In this document: in pieces, positions 58,401 to 64,000 of the stretch
Layout of the letters: each line of letters begins with the position of its first letter
Position numbering within the stretch: position 1 is the stretch's first letter
NCBI RefSeq assembly: GCF_963576615.1
Contig: NC_088710.1
Span: 22,005,114 to 22,069,113, forward strand
DNA: 64,000 nucleotides
Reading direction: 5' to 3'
Source: Watersipora subatra
Taxonomy: Eukaryota; Bryozoa; Gymnolaemata; Cheilostomatida; Watersiporidae
Translations under genes and position numbers: made by a program
The notes under the pieces: generated by a model
What the model was told of the DNA's origin: nothing
Seen by the model: the letters and a program-made list of their open reading frames with translations, nothing else
Database searches by the model: none

Positions 58401-61163
58401 GGAGCCTAATAAAAGAAGAAATTTATAAAAGAAGCAAGGCGCTATAATTTTATCAGAGTCATACTGTGCACACATTCTCCGCATGTATGTTCTCGGCTTA
58501 TTGCCTGTCTTTCATGTATAATTGTAAATATTATGCAAATATATATATTGGTGCTTAACACTTGGTATGCTTATTGCTTGACTGTCTTGTAGAGAATAAA
58601 GGGAATCTGCAGTTTCCTTTACAAAATTACCTTCATGCATCATGGGATATGTTGACATTTTACAATCTGTCATTTTACACCTCAGTAGCATGCTACAGTA
58701 CCAGACGGCTCAAACCATTGCTTACTACAGTAGTAGCCTGTTACAGTTGCAGTTAGTTACAGTAGTTACCCAATACAGTAGTAACTGGCTACAGTAGTTA
58801 CCTATGACAATAGTGGCTTGCTATTATACCCTAGAACACTTATTGTATGTATTCGCGTCATCTAATGTTCGCGTTTTCGCAGAATCATCCTCTCGCAAAA
58901 AATTCATGAGTAAAACTATACTATCATAACAAACGAGCGAAAACGCGAAATTAAATAGCTTTGCTTATTGATATCCACAATAAAATCGTCATATATAGAG
59001 GGACCTAGACGTCATTGATAGTCCAAGAAACAAATGGCAGCAAGCGATCAAATTGAATTATCGATCTCGCCCTCACATTTTTACCTGCGGTTTACAATTA
59101 CAAACTAGTCCCGCATTGAAACTTTTCTTGCTAGCGAACTGGACCTGAGGAATCTAATCTGTTTGTCCCACTGAATTTATTTTCACACCACTATATTTTC
59201 GCACTCAACAGAGCCGCGAAATTAAGTTGCAGCAAAATTTTACTCTGTGTGCTACTCATGAAACTAAATAATAGCAAAATAAAAGTGTCCTAGGGTAGTA
59301 GCTACCCATTACAGTAGTAGCCTGTTACAGTTGCAGTCGGTTACAGTAGTCACCCATTACAGTAGTAACTGGTTACAATAGTTACCTATGACAATAGTGG
59401 CTTGCTACTATAGTAGTCACCCATTACAGTGGTAGCCTGTTAGAGTAGTTCTTGAATACAGTTGTAGTTTGTTACAGTAGTTCCACAGGGCAGTAGCAAT
59501 CTGTTACTGTAAATGCCCATTACAGTAGTAGTCTGTTCCAGGAGCTCTCGAATACAATTATAACTTATTGTAGCATTAACCATGACAGTATGGTCAGTTA
59601 CAGTCATTATTCATTACAGTTGTAGCCTGTTGCAGTAGCCACTTTAATGAAACAAGATATGCTCTGAAACAACTACATTATTTTTTAACTATGAAGTTTT
59701 CAAACCACCACAAAAGAATTATCATACTGACCTCTTCAGTAAATAGCGCCAGTTGCCTTGATAATGTCTTTTTTTCCTCAATTACAACTTTGGTCTCATG
59801 CTGTGCTGCCTTCAAATGTGACCTACTAGTGGCTAGAGAACTCTCTGTTATTCTTCTTTTCTCATTGCTCTGCGCCTGTCAAAGTATTTATGTTATGCTC
59901 TACCACTTTCCACAATATACTTTCTACTTCATTCAACTTGACATTCAAAATAGAACAAATAAAATAAAGTTCAAATAAATAAACACAAATAATACATATT
60001 TTATAATATTACAGTAATTCAGGCAAAAATAAAATCACCTTGCATAAGAAAATAATTACACTTCAACCTAAATTTGTCAGAGAAGGAAAAATGGATTAAG
60101 TTTACGTGTAGATTAAATCAAGTGATAGACAAATGAAATAACAACAAGGAGTTAACTATAAATAGAAAACGAATGAATAAGAATGATGGAATTTCAGCTG
60201 ATTATAAATTTATGTTTACCAGAAGATTCTGTAATCTCTCAACTTCCGATTGGCCTGTTCGATCTTCAATTGTTTTGACCGACTTGGTCGCCTCTATTTC
60301 CTGTGTACATAATAAGACAACTCTTAGAAACCAAATGGTAAAACAGATGTTCAATAACAACAGAAACCAAATAGATTGTCCGTTGTCGTAGTTAATCTTA
60401 CTGTGATATTTCTCAAGCCACTCTGTAGAATTAAGAAGAATGGGAATAAAATCTTATTTTAGTTACAAGTTATACAAGTAATTAGAGAAACTTTTTATGT
60501 ACCCTCAAAGTTTACTGTAGCCTCAAAGTGCTCTTATTTGTTATAAGTTAGGAATAGTTAAAAGCAATATTAAACAAAATGTTTTACGCTACAAAAAACT
60601 CTTGGCTTCCAGTTGGTATTTAAATGTTTTATATTGTCATTCCCAATTTGTTTTTATAATAATGGTATAATACTAATTGTATAAATTACCTTCTTTAATT
60701 TATTTTGTATAGCTAAAAATATAACATACAATTTTAGCAGCTGCTTAAGATCTGTACCTTTTTAAATTTATTTGAGAAAACACAATATTTTTCAATTTTT
60801 ATATATATTGCTGTTGTTTATGAGTTCACACAGGTTTCTGAAACCTTCTTCAATAATAACGTCTAGCTACAGATTTTGGTAAGGCTGGAATTCAAAGAAC
60901 ACTTTTGAGTGTAGATTTGGCTTGTTATAAAATGAAACTACATAATTGAGCAAGCACCTGCTGACAGTCTGCCAAAGACTTGCGTGTCGATGTCAGTTGT
61001 TTTTCGTACAACAACAATTGTTTCTTATGCCTATCCAGCTGCTCTTTGGCTGAATGAGCCTCTGAAGACTTCTCCTTGAGCTTATTGCACGCAGTCCTAA
61101 GCTTTGCTGTCAGCAACTCTGAATCACTGCTGACTTGACTTGACAAGTGTCTGAGTTCCGTAT
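31116..61163 (-). CDS. Large coiled-coil protein, at least 23 exons, 5' end not found
   Basis: Twenty-three exons join in one frame with matching phases: 60958-61163, 60220-60300, 59732-59875, 57939-58106, 56049-56423, 55117-55250, 53134-53229, 50313-51627, 49628-49807, 48149-48292, 46724-46938, 45511-45704, 44168-44289, 42608-42841, 39446-39585, 38876-39056, 38112-38295, 37106-37315, 35828-36081, 34764-34946, 33574-33762, 32043-32231 and 31116-31424. They encode 1,814 residues up to the stop. Nearly all is Glu/Lys/Leu/Gln-rich heptad sequence without long breaks. Exceptions are paired CxxC motifs, a Ser/Thr/Pro-rich linker (GFTPRSSTSTPRTKSG) and a basic, Pro/Ser-rich tail ending TKVKRK. The first exon found starts with two bases of a split codon, so an upstream exon is expected. 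The size and shape suggest a centrosomal, ciliary or cytoskeletal scaffold, but I do not recognise the family. Two adjacent genes joined by chance is unlikely given phase continuity. Confidence 0.85.
32043..32231 (-). CDS. Coiled-coil gene exon (63 codons)
   Basis: Contains RGDMSSHLHKILQEKEAK, related to the GDMSAHLHTVNKDKEAE start of the exon at 35828. The donor is GTGACT. The acceptor is CCTCAG before CCC; an alternative AG six bases further in is also in frame. Confidence 0.82.
32535..32830 (+). repeat. Interspersed repeat family A, copy 3
   Basis: Matches 12885-13135: ACACAAAATTTTAGCATATT, TTTTATCAGAAAGTATC, GATTAAAATGGACAAAA and GCTGCCTATCTCT. It lies in an intron of the coiled-coil gene. 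Confidence 0.6.
33235..33450. repeat. Minisatellite of about 28 bp, TTATCAGTTATCCTGATAAA
   Basis: Seven or eight diverged units; each contains the inverted pair TTATCAG/CTGATAA. Intron of the coiled-coil gene. Confidence 0.85.
33574..33762 (-). CDS. Coiled-coil gene exon (63 codons)
   Basis: Starts DQWQSDMDKLYNEYE and ends AKDVQIRDLYTK. The acceptor is TATACAG and the donor GTTCCT, phase 0 at both ends. Confidence 0.85.
34010..34142. repeat. Minisatellite of about 30 bp
   Basis: Four or five units of GAGCTAGGCAGGTAAAATAG followed by TCTCACAATA in an intron of the coiled-coil gene. It contains GGTAAAAT on the plus strand. Confidence 0.85.
34764..34946 (-). CDS. Coiled-coil gene exon (61 codons)
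   Basis: Starts MEQFMTDRAHLIAIKDNEI and ends AELLMLK. The acceptor is CAACTAG and the donor GTAGAT, phase 0. Confidence 0.85.
35828..36081 (-). CDS. Coiled-coil gene exon starting in a minisatellite unit
   Basis: Encodes DMSAHLHTVNKDKEAEIQRL through SLQSDYKQK. The acceptor TTTTGACAG and the first exon bases GTGATATGAGTG together match a unit of the 41-bp minisatellite. It starts with two bases of a Gly codon and ends in phase 0. Confidence 0.85.
36082..36235 (-). repeat. Decayed 41-bp minisatellite ending at an exon acceptor
   Basis: On the minus strand, three or four units of TGACAGGTGACATGAGTGTT followed by ATTGACACCAGATCACACTT run directly into the acceptor of the exon at 35828-36081. 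The exon's first 12 bases continue the unit. Same family as 26183-26440. Confidence 0.8.
37106..37315 (-). CDS. Coiled-coil gene exon with GC donor
   Basis: Encodes NNEINTLAKQVEELSNQVD through DEMKRLYSEI. The only donor that keeps the frame is GCAAGT, a typical GC-AG intron start. The acceptor is TTAACCAG. Confidence 0.82.
38112..38295 (-). CDS. Coiled-coil gene exon
   Basis: TNRLAIQQQRELETQRLRDE through EERQALMLK. The acceptor is TTGTTTTAG and the donor GTTAAT, ending with one base of a split codon. Confidence 0.85.
38876..39056 (-). CDS. Coiled-coil gene exon
   Basis: KSRNDLRAEFDRCNQQLKEA through VKSELDVNQ. The acceptor is TTTTTGCAG and the donor GTACGT. Confidence 0.87.
39128..39240. repeat. 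Short tandem repeat of about 30 bp
   Basis: Three or four diverged units of ACTTACTGTGYACATRCAAY followed by AGTGARAACTTCC, in a coiled-coil gene intron. Confidence 0.7.
39446..39585 (-). CDS. Coiled-coil gene exon
   Basis: EVEMRKLCNELDNLEKRNFE through RADLEAL. The acceptor is GTTCCACAG and the donor GTAATT. A 21-bp minisatellite lies just upstream of the acceptor (39605-39690). Confidence 0.87.
39605..39692. repeat. Minisatellite of 21 bp, four copies
   Basis: Near-identical units of TTGGGTGTCCACTGTACACA, about 20 bp upstream (in gene direction) of the acceptor of the exon at 39446-39585. Confidence 0.95.
41171..42188. mobile_element. TTAA-type MITE, copy 2, interrupted
   Basis: Same ends and interior as 11555-11953. 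The right TTAA is intact and the left is mutated to TAAA. An extra block of about 620 bp (41355-41975) with its own inverted ends interrupts it. Confidence 0.85.
41355..41975. mobile_element. Inner MITE inside copy 2
   Basis: Inverted ends of about 50 bp: left has GGGTCAGATCTAAAAAGATA and right, complemented, has TGGTCAGATCTAAAAAAAGA, both continuing into CGATTTGYGAGTTTCTAG. Copy 1 lacks this block, which defines the insertion. No ORF is recognised. Confidence 0.8.
42608..42841 (-). CDS. Coiled-coil gene exon (78 codons)
   Basis: Starts IEWLMKGSAQQELITTYTEK and ends TECTSKGQSQ. The acceptor is TACTGATAG and the donor GTATCA, phase 0. Confidence 0.85.
42941..43327 (+). mobile_element. Non-autonomous Helitron-like element, complete
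   Basis: Starts TCTACTATATAAACGGCAGT and ends CTGTGCAAAGCTGGGCATTT then TGCTAG. The base before is A and the base after is T, as expected for insertion at AT. An internal tRNA-like stretch (GCAAGGCAAATACCTTACCA) lies around 43070. Length is about 387 bp. Confidence 0.72.
43411..43455. repeat. Perfect 20-bp inverted repeat
   Basis: The arm AATTTTCTTTGTGGATTGTA, the loop CAGTC and the exact complement. It lies between a Helitron and a mariner remnant and may be part of the latter's terminus. Confidence 0.9.
43521..43728 (+). pseudogene. Mariner-type transposase N-terminal remnant
   Basis: Reads KLFKEGRTRVDDEERSCRPS, then IIEAVIKLVQFERR and, after a one-base frame change, VTVKVVVKYFSLSIGAAHKI. 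This matches the paired helix-turn-helix region of mariner/SETMAR-type transposases (FKEGR, DDxRSGRPS, GxSxGSxHxI). It is frameshifted and truncated, with no catalytic domain. Confidence 0.72.
44168..44289 (-). CDS. Coiled-coil gene exon
   Basis: Two bases plus 40 codons: TEDSTRMKEKIDKLETDN to ARIFEMRDE. The acceptor is TAATTTCAG and the donor GTAAGT. Confidence 0.85.
45511..45704 (-). CDS. Coiled-coil gene exon with Ser/Thr/Pro linker
   Basis: Begins GQPPSGSTAYIVRMRDETIL, a non-helical Pro/Gly/Ser start, then a short coil and the linker GFTPRSSTSTPRTKSGHVDD. TPR sites there could be proline-directed kinase targets. The acceptor is TTACACAG and the donor GTAAGT. Confidence 0.83.
46321..46728 (-). 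repeat. 15-bp minisatellite made of 5' splice sites, about 27 units
   Basis: On the minus strand the unit is AAGTAAGTGTAGCAG. The first unit is the real donor of the exon at 46724-46938, with the last five exon bases CAGAA included. Nearly all units keep GTAAGT; one has GTAACT. Confidence 0.97.
46724..46938 (-). CDS. Coiled-coil gene exon next to the donor-site minisatellite
   Basis: LKHRAESAEQSLNDIPRLKA through ARKDIELYQ. The donor is CAGAA before GTAAGTGTA; this sequence is itself the first unit of the 15-bp array filling 46321-46728. The acceptor is GATCGTAG. Reading past the donor meets TAA at once. Confidence 0.87.
47886..47990. repeat. (TA)-rich low-complexity tract
   Basis: Runs of ATATAATA and TATATAT in a coiled-coil gene intron. 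Confidence 0.9.
48149..48292 (-). CDS. Coiled-coil gene exon (48 codons)
   Basis: EKNAEIERLYEEVTKVKSQ through NELQLEFDL. The acceptor is TCTTTAAAG and the donor GTAAAT, phase 0. Confidence 0.85.
48311..49594 (-). repeat. 22-bp minisatellite filling an intron, over 50 units
   Basis: The unit is CATTATATAACATTGTACAA followed by GT, with 26-bp variants carrying TTAGTACAAG. It spans all but about 20-35 bp at each side of the 1.33-kb intron between exons 49628-49807 and 48149-48292. Confidence 0.97.
49628..49807 (-). CDS. Coiled-coil gene exon (60 codons)
   Basis: DYQRLLMREQDMERQIAELT through SEQQKKSFY. The acceptor is ATGGCAG and the donor GTAAGC. The downstream intron is almost wholly minisatellite. 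Confidence 0.85.
50313..51627 (-). CDS. Coiled-coil gene, large exon (438 codons)
   Basis: The largest exon: one uninterrupted coiled coil with repeating EN(R/Q)RL-type segments (ENRRLVSKLEVATNEIDELK, ENQRLKSKLQEARDEIESI) and a KQEELEELV/KKQTELEGLM pair. It contains CENC near 50673-50684. Its last part (KAISLPNRTASKGSKPEL) is polar and probably unstructured. The acceptor is TTTATTTAG and the donor GTAGAG. Confidence 0.93.
53134..53229 (-). CDS. Coiled-coil gene exon with CPGC
   Basis: Short exon: NVQVTKCPGCELKDAELRKI to EVLYKSA. The CPGC pair (53199-53210) follows the CKNC pair of the previous exon by 25 residues. The acceptor is ATTTACAG and the donor GTCACT. The frame requires both splits. 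Confidence 0.82.
53755..53885 (-). mobile_element. tRNA-derived SINE-like copy
   Basis: On the minus strand: box A-like AGTGGTTTATTGGTGAAGG, then a strong box B, GGTTCAAACCCC, about 45 bp later. This is the best-preserved tRNA-like head in the window. Confidence 0.6.
55117..55250 (-). CDS. Coiled-coil gene exon with CKNC
   Basis: DIKSFQEKQAELNKELSTQR, then TCKNCTRR and VSADDLKYIIDGMST. The acceptor is CTTCCACAG and the donor GTGGGT. Confidence 0.85.
56049..56423 (-). CDS. Coiled-coil gene exon (125 codons)
   Basis: Highly charged coil with seven-residue AEQERKK/AEQERKR/AEEERDK repeats, then CKAEQEKYRAEQA. The acceptor is CTATTCAG and the donor GTTTGA. The low-complexity run will attract spurious database matches to other coiled coils. 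Confidence 0.9.
57285..57375 (-). mobile_element. tRNA-derived SINE-like fragment
   Basis: On the minus strand: CTCGTGGTTAGACAATAGG and GAGTTCAAATCC at tRNA-like spacing. Confidence 0.5.
57939..58106 (-). CDS. Coiled-coil gene exon
   Basis: CDGLYQVEAEKLDYETRLEG through IYMKKNQRR. The donor is GTGAGA. The acceptor is GAGCAG before TGT; nearby in-frame AGs (three bases out, or after TATATCAG) are alternatives. Confidence 0.78.
58690..58826. repeat. ACAGTAGTAGCCTGTTACAG-type tandem repeat, left part
   Basis: Short diverged units around GTTACAGTAGTWRCC. The array continues at 59298-59650; a 467-bp MITE separates the two parts. Confidence 0.85.
58829..59295. mobile_element. TA-type MITE with CCCTAGRACACTT ends
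   Basis: Inverted ends CCCTAGAACACTT and AAGTGTCCTAGGG, flanked by TA on both sides (58827-58828 and 59296-59297). The interior is rich in TTCGCG/CGCGAAA motifs. No ORF. TA duplication suggests a Tc1/mariner source. Confidence 0.87.
59298..59655. repeat. ACAGTAGTAGCCTGTTACAG-type tandem repeat, right part
   Basis: Continuation of the array at 58690-58826, including a unit reading GGCTTGCTACTATAGTAGTC that corresponds to the uninterrupted MITE target. Confidence 0.85.
59732..59875 (-). CDS. Coiled-coil gene exon (48 codons)
   Basis: AQSNEKRRITESSLATSRS through LSRQLALFTEE. The acceptor is TTTGACAG and the donor GTCAGT, phase 0. Confidence 0.85.
60220..60300 (-). CDS. Coiled-coil gene exon (27 codons)
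   Basis: EIEATKSVKTIEDRTGQSE then VERLQNLL. The acceptor is TGTACACAG and the donor GTAAAC. It is short but phase 0 on both sides and fits between its neighbours. Confidence 0.8.
60958..61163 (-). CDS. Coiled-coil gene, most upstream exon found
   Basis: TELRHLSSQVSSDSELLTAK through SLADCQQ. The donor is GTGCTT. The left edge in gene direction is an AG after TTTTTACTGAT, preceded by an open frame with ATG at 61188, so a true start there cannot be excluded. The acceptor reading implies an exon further right. Confidence 0.75.
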
Positions 61164-62718
61164 CTATCAGTAAAAAGCACACCTGCATAGCATGTCACAC
61201 CTGCATAAAGTGTCAACTGAGTTTATAAGGTGTCTCAGTGTAGTGAGCACAGCCCCTCAACTGCAAAATGCTAATTGATAGGTACATACTAATGTACGGT
61301 GCCAATGCTAATTTGATAGTCTTTAGCTAAATAAACGCTTGAGTGTTTTGCGCTAACAAGACCTTAAGCATTAAACTGCAGGAATCTATGAATCAATCGT
61401 GAAAACTGATAAACATTATTTAAATACCATATAAACGTATTTACATATAATAATGTAACAAATTCAAATAGGCTAGCTACAGACTACAGTGACAGTAGTA
61501 GTTATAGACATGAAAACAACAGTTTATTTACAAGCAATACAAGAAACAAGATGGCAGCTCATCTGAGCTTAATTGCCTATGTGGTCATCATAATCGAGAC
61601 AAGTTTTTCAGAAATTTTTTTAAAGCGTTGCAGTCAAAGGGTTATTTTTTATAGCATCTAACATAGAGCAAGCAAGCCTCTTGTTGGAACAAACATTCAA
61701 TTAATAACTTTTAAACTGTAGTAATCTAATTTCTTTTTAAACAAAATGATAAAACTTAGTTATAAAATGAGTTTGACATTTTTTACATTTTATATCCACT
61801 TTATGCCCACCAGTTTATTGGCACAACAGTGAATTTTTAGCTTGGTTTTAAAAACAAATTTACAGTTTCGACAAAGTACAAGATATCTTTGGAGGTTAAT
61901 GATCTCTTCATAAAGTTGCAATTTGACTATACACAGCAGTGATATACATCTCAACATGTACAACATTCTATTCATGATATATCTATATTCCCTTCATTCA
62001 TCTAAACAGTATATGTACAAAATAATAAATATTCTCTATTTCGAAACTTTAATGGGTTATCGTTTGTTTTACTCGGTTACTCTTAATCGGTTACTTTTCC
62101 TGACTGATGTAAGTTTGGATGAATTTTTCTTATTCTTTCTTATATCTTACTTATTGGTGAGTTCAAGTTGCAGAAGTATTAGTGGGAAAAAACAGCGCTG
62201 CCGAGTCGGCATCTATTGAGATAATTTTTTTTATGCAATTCATGAAAACTCTTACTTTTTAGAATTATTCTCTGTTTAGCAAAATGAAATGCTTAACAAA
62301 GTTAACAATACTAAGTTTTATTTAATATTTATTTGATGTATCTACAAAACTAATTTTGAAATTCAATTTCATTAAACATTTTCCTTTTATTACCTAAAAA
62401 TGTTGTTGTTTTTTTGTCTTTTGAACGGCTTGCAAACTTTAGCTTTTGCTAAGCCTAAGATGTCATGTTAGTCATAGACTTGTAAAAGACAACAAAAGCC
62501 TTACGTGTTCATAAACCTTCATAATGTGTTTCCAAGTCTTTCATTTGGTCAAACAACAGACTTTAAAAGTTTTTAGTTTCGCCATTGATCTGTTTGTGAT
62601 ATTTGATAATTTACCGATTTTAGCTATTTGGCACTTGTATACTTCGTAAGAACAGTTATCCATAATACAATGACTTTATTAATACATGAAAGTGTGAATT
62701 AGTTTTTTACATTTTTAT

Positions 62719-62967
62719 TTGACAAAAGCCGATTATATAGTGACATCAAAAGCCATCGAAATAAGCAAAGCGCCCACAAAAGATGTTAAATTGAAAGAAG
62801 TTTTAAAATTTAGCTCGTGGCAACTTCTGCTTGCATCGATATCTCGTCTTACAGAGGCAGCCAATGTTATTATTGCTAACAGAACTTTTGGTGAAACGTT
62901 GCTTCTCCACCGCAACACAGTTTTTCATAAAGTTCCATATCTGCAATGTAAAATGTTCGACCAATAG
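62719..62967 (+). pseudogene. Possible BEL/Pao-type pol fragment
   Basis: An open frame with AIEISKAPTKDVKLKEVLKF followed by SSWQLLLASISRLTEAAN. The FSSW-x-LL pattern recalls the stretch before the integrase in BEL/Pao polyproteins. The match is short and from memory, so the call is weak; it ends with a stop at 62967. Confidence 0.25.
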
Positions 62968-63254
62968 CGAGGTTTCAAGAATTTAGTTGCCAAATAATTT
63001 AAATCGACTGCAACCATATTTACTTCTTTAAAGCTATTAATATTTTACGTTGTGTATTTATTTCCTGTTCCTACAATTTATCGTCACTTTCAGCACTTTC
63101 TGATTTGCTAGGCATAACCTAGAGAGTTATTTGTAACAGAATGTCAATAAAATGTCGATATGTCACATGCATTCATCAACTTTGGAAACACTGAGATGTC
63201 AATCTAAATGTTTGTTTGTTGGTCTGTCATACATTCAGTCAAAGCGATAAAATA

Positions 63255-63360
63255 CACACAAAAAACGCATAGTGCTGGAGTTGAACCCAGACACACCGAT
63301 TTTTTTCAGCTAGGTATGCTAACCTTATGTCGTGCAGCTATTTTGGCACAACACCAACTT
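63255..63360 (-). mobile_element. tRNA-derived SINE-like fragment
   Basis: On the minus strand: AAGGTTAGCATACCTAGCTG and GGGTTCAACTCC, at tRNA-like spacing. Confidence 0.5.
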
Positions 63361-63619
63361 TACCAATCTTTAATGACAATTAGTTAAAATACTGCTTAAA
63401 ATACATGCTTCACACTTTAGCTAGTTAATTTGAACTAGTAGCAAAAAGTATGCGTCGACTTCCCAAAAAGGCTATAGATATATTTATATATATAGCATAA
63501 ACTTAATTAAATTTAAAGCATACATATAAATAGAAATAAACAAACGCTTTAATTCAAAAGTTAGAATGGTAACTGTTGTACATGCTGATTAAGGATAAAG
63601 TTTCTGTGAAAAAACCTTT

Positions 63620-63652
63620 TTATTACTCGTGCAACGCCCGGCATTCATCTAG
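63620..63652 (+). mobile_element. Helitron-like 3' end
   Basis: ACTCGTGCAACGCCCGGCAT then TCATCTAG followed by T. Upstream sequence from about 63525 matches the element ending at 29059. The 5' end was not located. Confidence 0.6.
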
Positions 63653-64000
63653 TTTAGTCATACAACTGACGCCTGTGTTGCATCGCCCCTGTCTTACAGT
63701 TTTTTCTTTTTGCCTCACGATGTTGACCTTGAAGTTTTTCCAACCCTCGTTATGGAATTTTCCTCGCTATATGACATCAACAAAAACATCTCTCAAATTC
63801 AAATTTGATGGTGGTTGATGTACTGTATACATCACAATCACGAAGGTCCCAATATGCTATTCGCCGAAATTCCCACAACGCATGAAAGAGATACGGTGCT
63901 CTCTCTCAGTTCAGGATTCTTCATGTCTCATAAAGGCTTGATCTTGCGTGAGTGAAACAATATCAAATTTATTGTGCATTTTAGTATCTAATATAATATT

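Larger units (their letters stand above)
61164..64000. other. Region upstream of the coiled-coil exons, no confirmed gene
   Basis: No further exon of the coiled-coil gene was recognised. It holds AT-rich sequence, a possible retroelement fragment at 62719-62967, a SINE-like copy and a Helitron 3' end. A minus-strand frame at 61797-61925 with LQLYEEIINLQRYLVLCRNC is coil-like but lacks clear splice sites. Confidence 0.5.

Noticed and set aside
61797-61925. Minus-strand frame LQLYEEIINLQRYLVLCRNC as a further upstream coiled-coil exon
   Set aside because: It looks coil-like and has a CxxC, but I could not find an AG acceptor and GT donor giving the needed phase (one leftover base).

Overview
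This is a eukaryotic, almost certainly animal, genomic window. It is AT-rich, its genes are split by GT-AG introns, poly(A) signals are present, and there are many decayed transposons and minisatellites. The gene content (hedgehog, a mitochondrial proline/hydroxyproline dehydrogenase and a long coiled-coil protein) and the repeat types (Helitron ends, TTAA and TA MITEs, tRNA-derived SINEs, LINE and mariner remnants) suit an invertebrate, perhaps a lophotrochozoan. I cannot name the species.

Layout. (1) 1-5490, minus strand: first coding exon of a hedgehog ligand gene (4969-5268) with a TATA-type promoter at about 5481. The rest of the gene runs leftward out of the window, so 1-4968 is probably its first intron and is filled with repeats. 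(2) 5490-14767: intergenic DNA with a CpG-rich patch, MITEs, SINE-like copies and a 37-bp minisatellite. (3) 14907-29299, plus strand: a complete nine-exon gene for a 481-residue PRODH-family flavoenzyme. It carries the active-site serine typical of hydroxyproline dehydrogenase (PRODH2). All nine exons join in frame, with a TATA box upstream and an AATAAA downstream. (4) 31116-61163, minus strand: at least 23 exons of one very large coiled-coil protein (at least 1,814 residues in the window), arranged tail to tail with PRODH2. Its N terminus was not found and may lie beyond the right edge. I do not recognise the family. (5) 61164-64000: mostly repeats, including a Helitron 3' end.

The three genes show no obvious shared pathway. 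No prokaryotic-type system, CRISPR array or defence cassette is present. The most unusual content is the relation between minisatellites and splice sites in the coiled-coil gene. One array of about 27 units of 15 bp begins exactly at a real 5' splice site, so nearly every unit repeats that donor. Another exon starts inside a unit of a 41-bp minisatellite that is also found in an intron of the neighbouring PRODH2 gene. A third array fills nearly a whole intron. Transposon archaeology is also rich: a three-level nest of elements at 40547-42522, and a TA-type MITE inserted in a minisatellite whose neighbouring unit preserves the empty target site.

All exon boundaries were read by eye from splice consensus, reading-frame continuity and, for hedgehog and PRODH, recalled family sequence. 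No alignment or transcript data were available.
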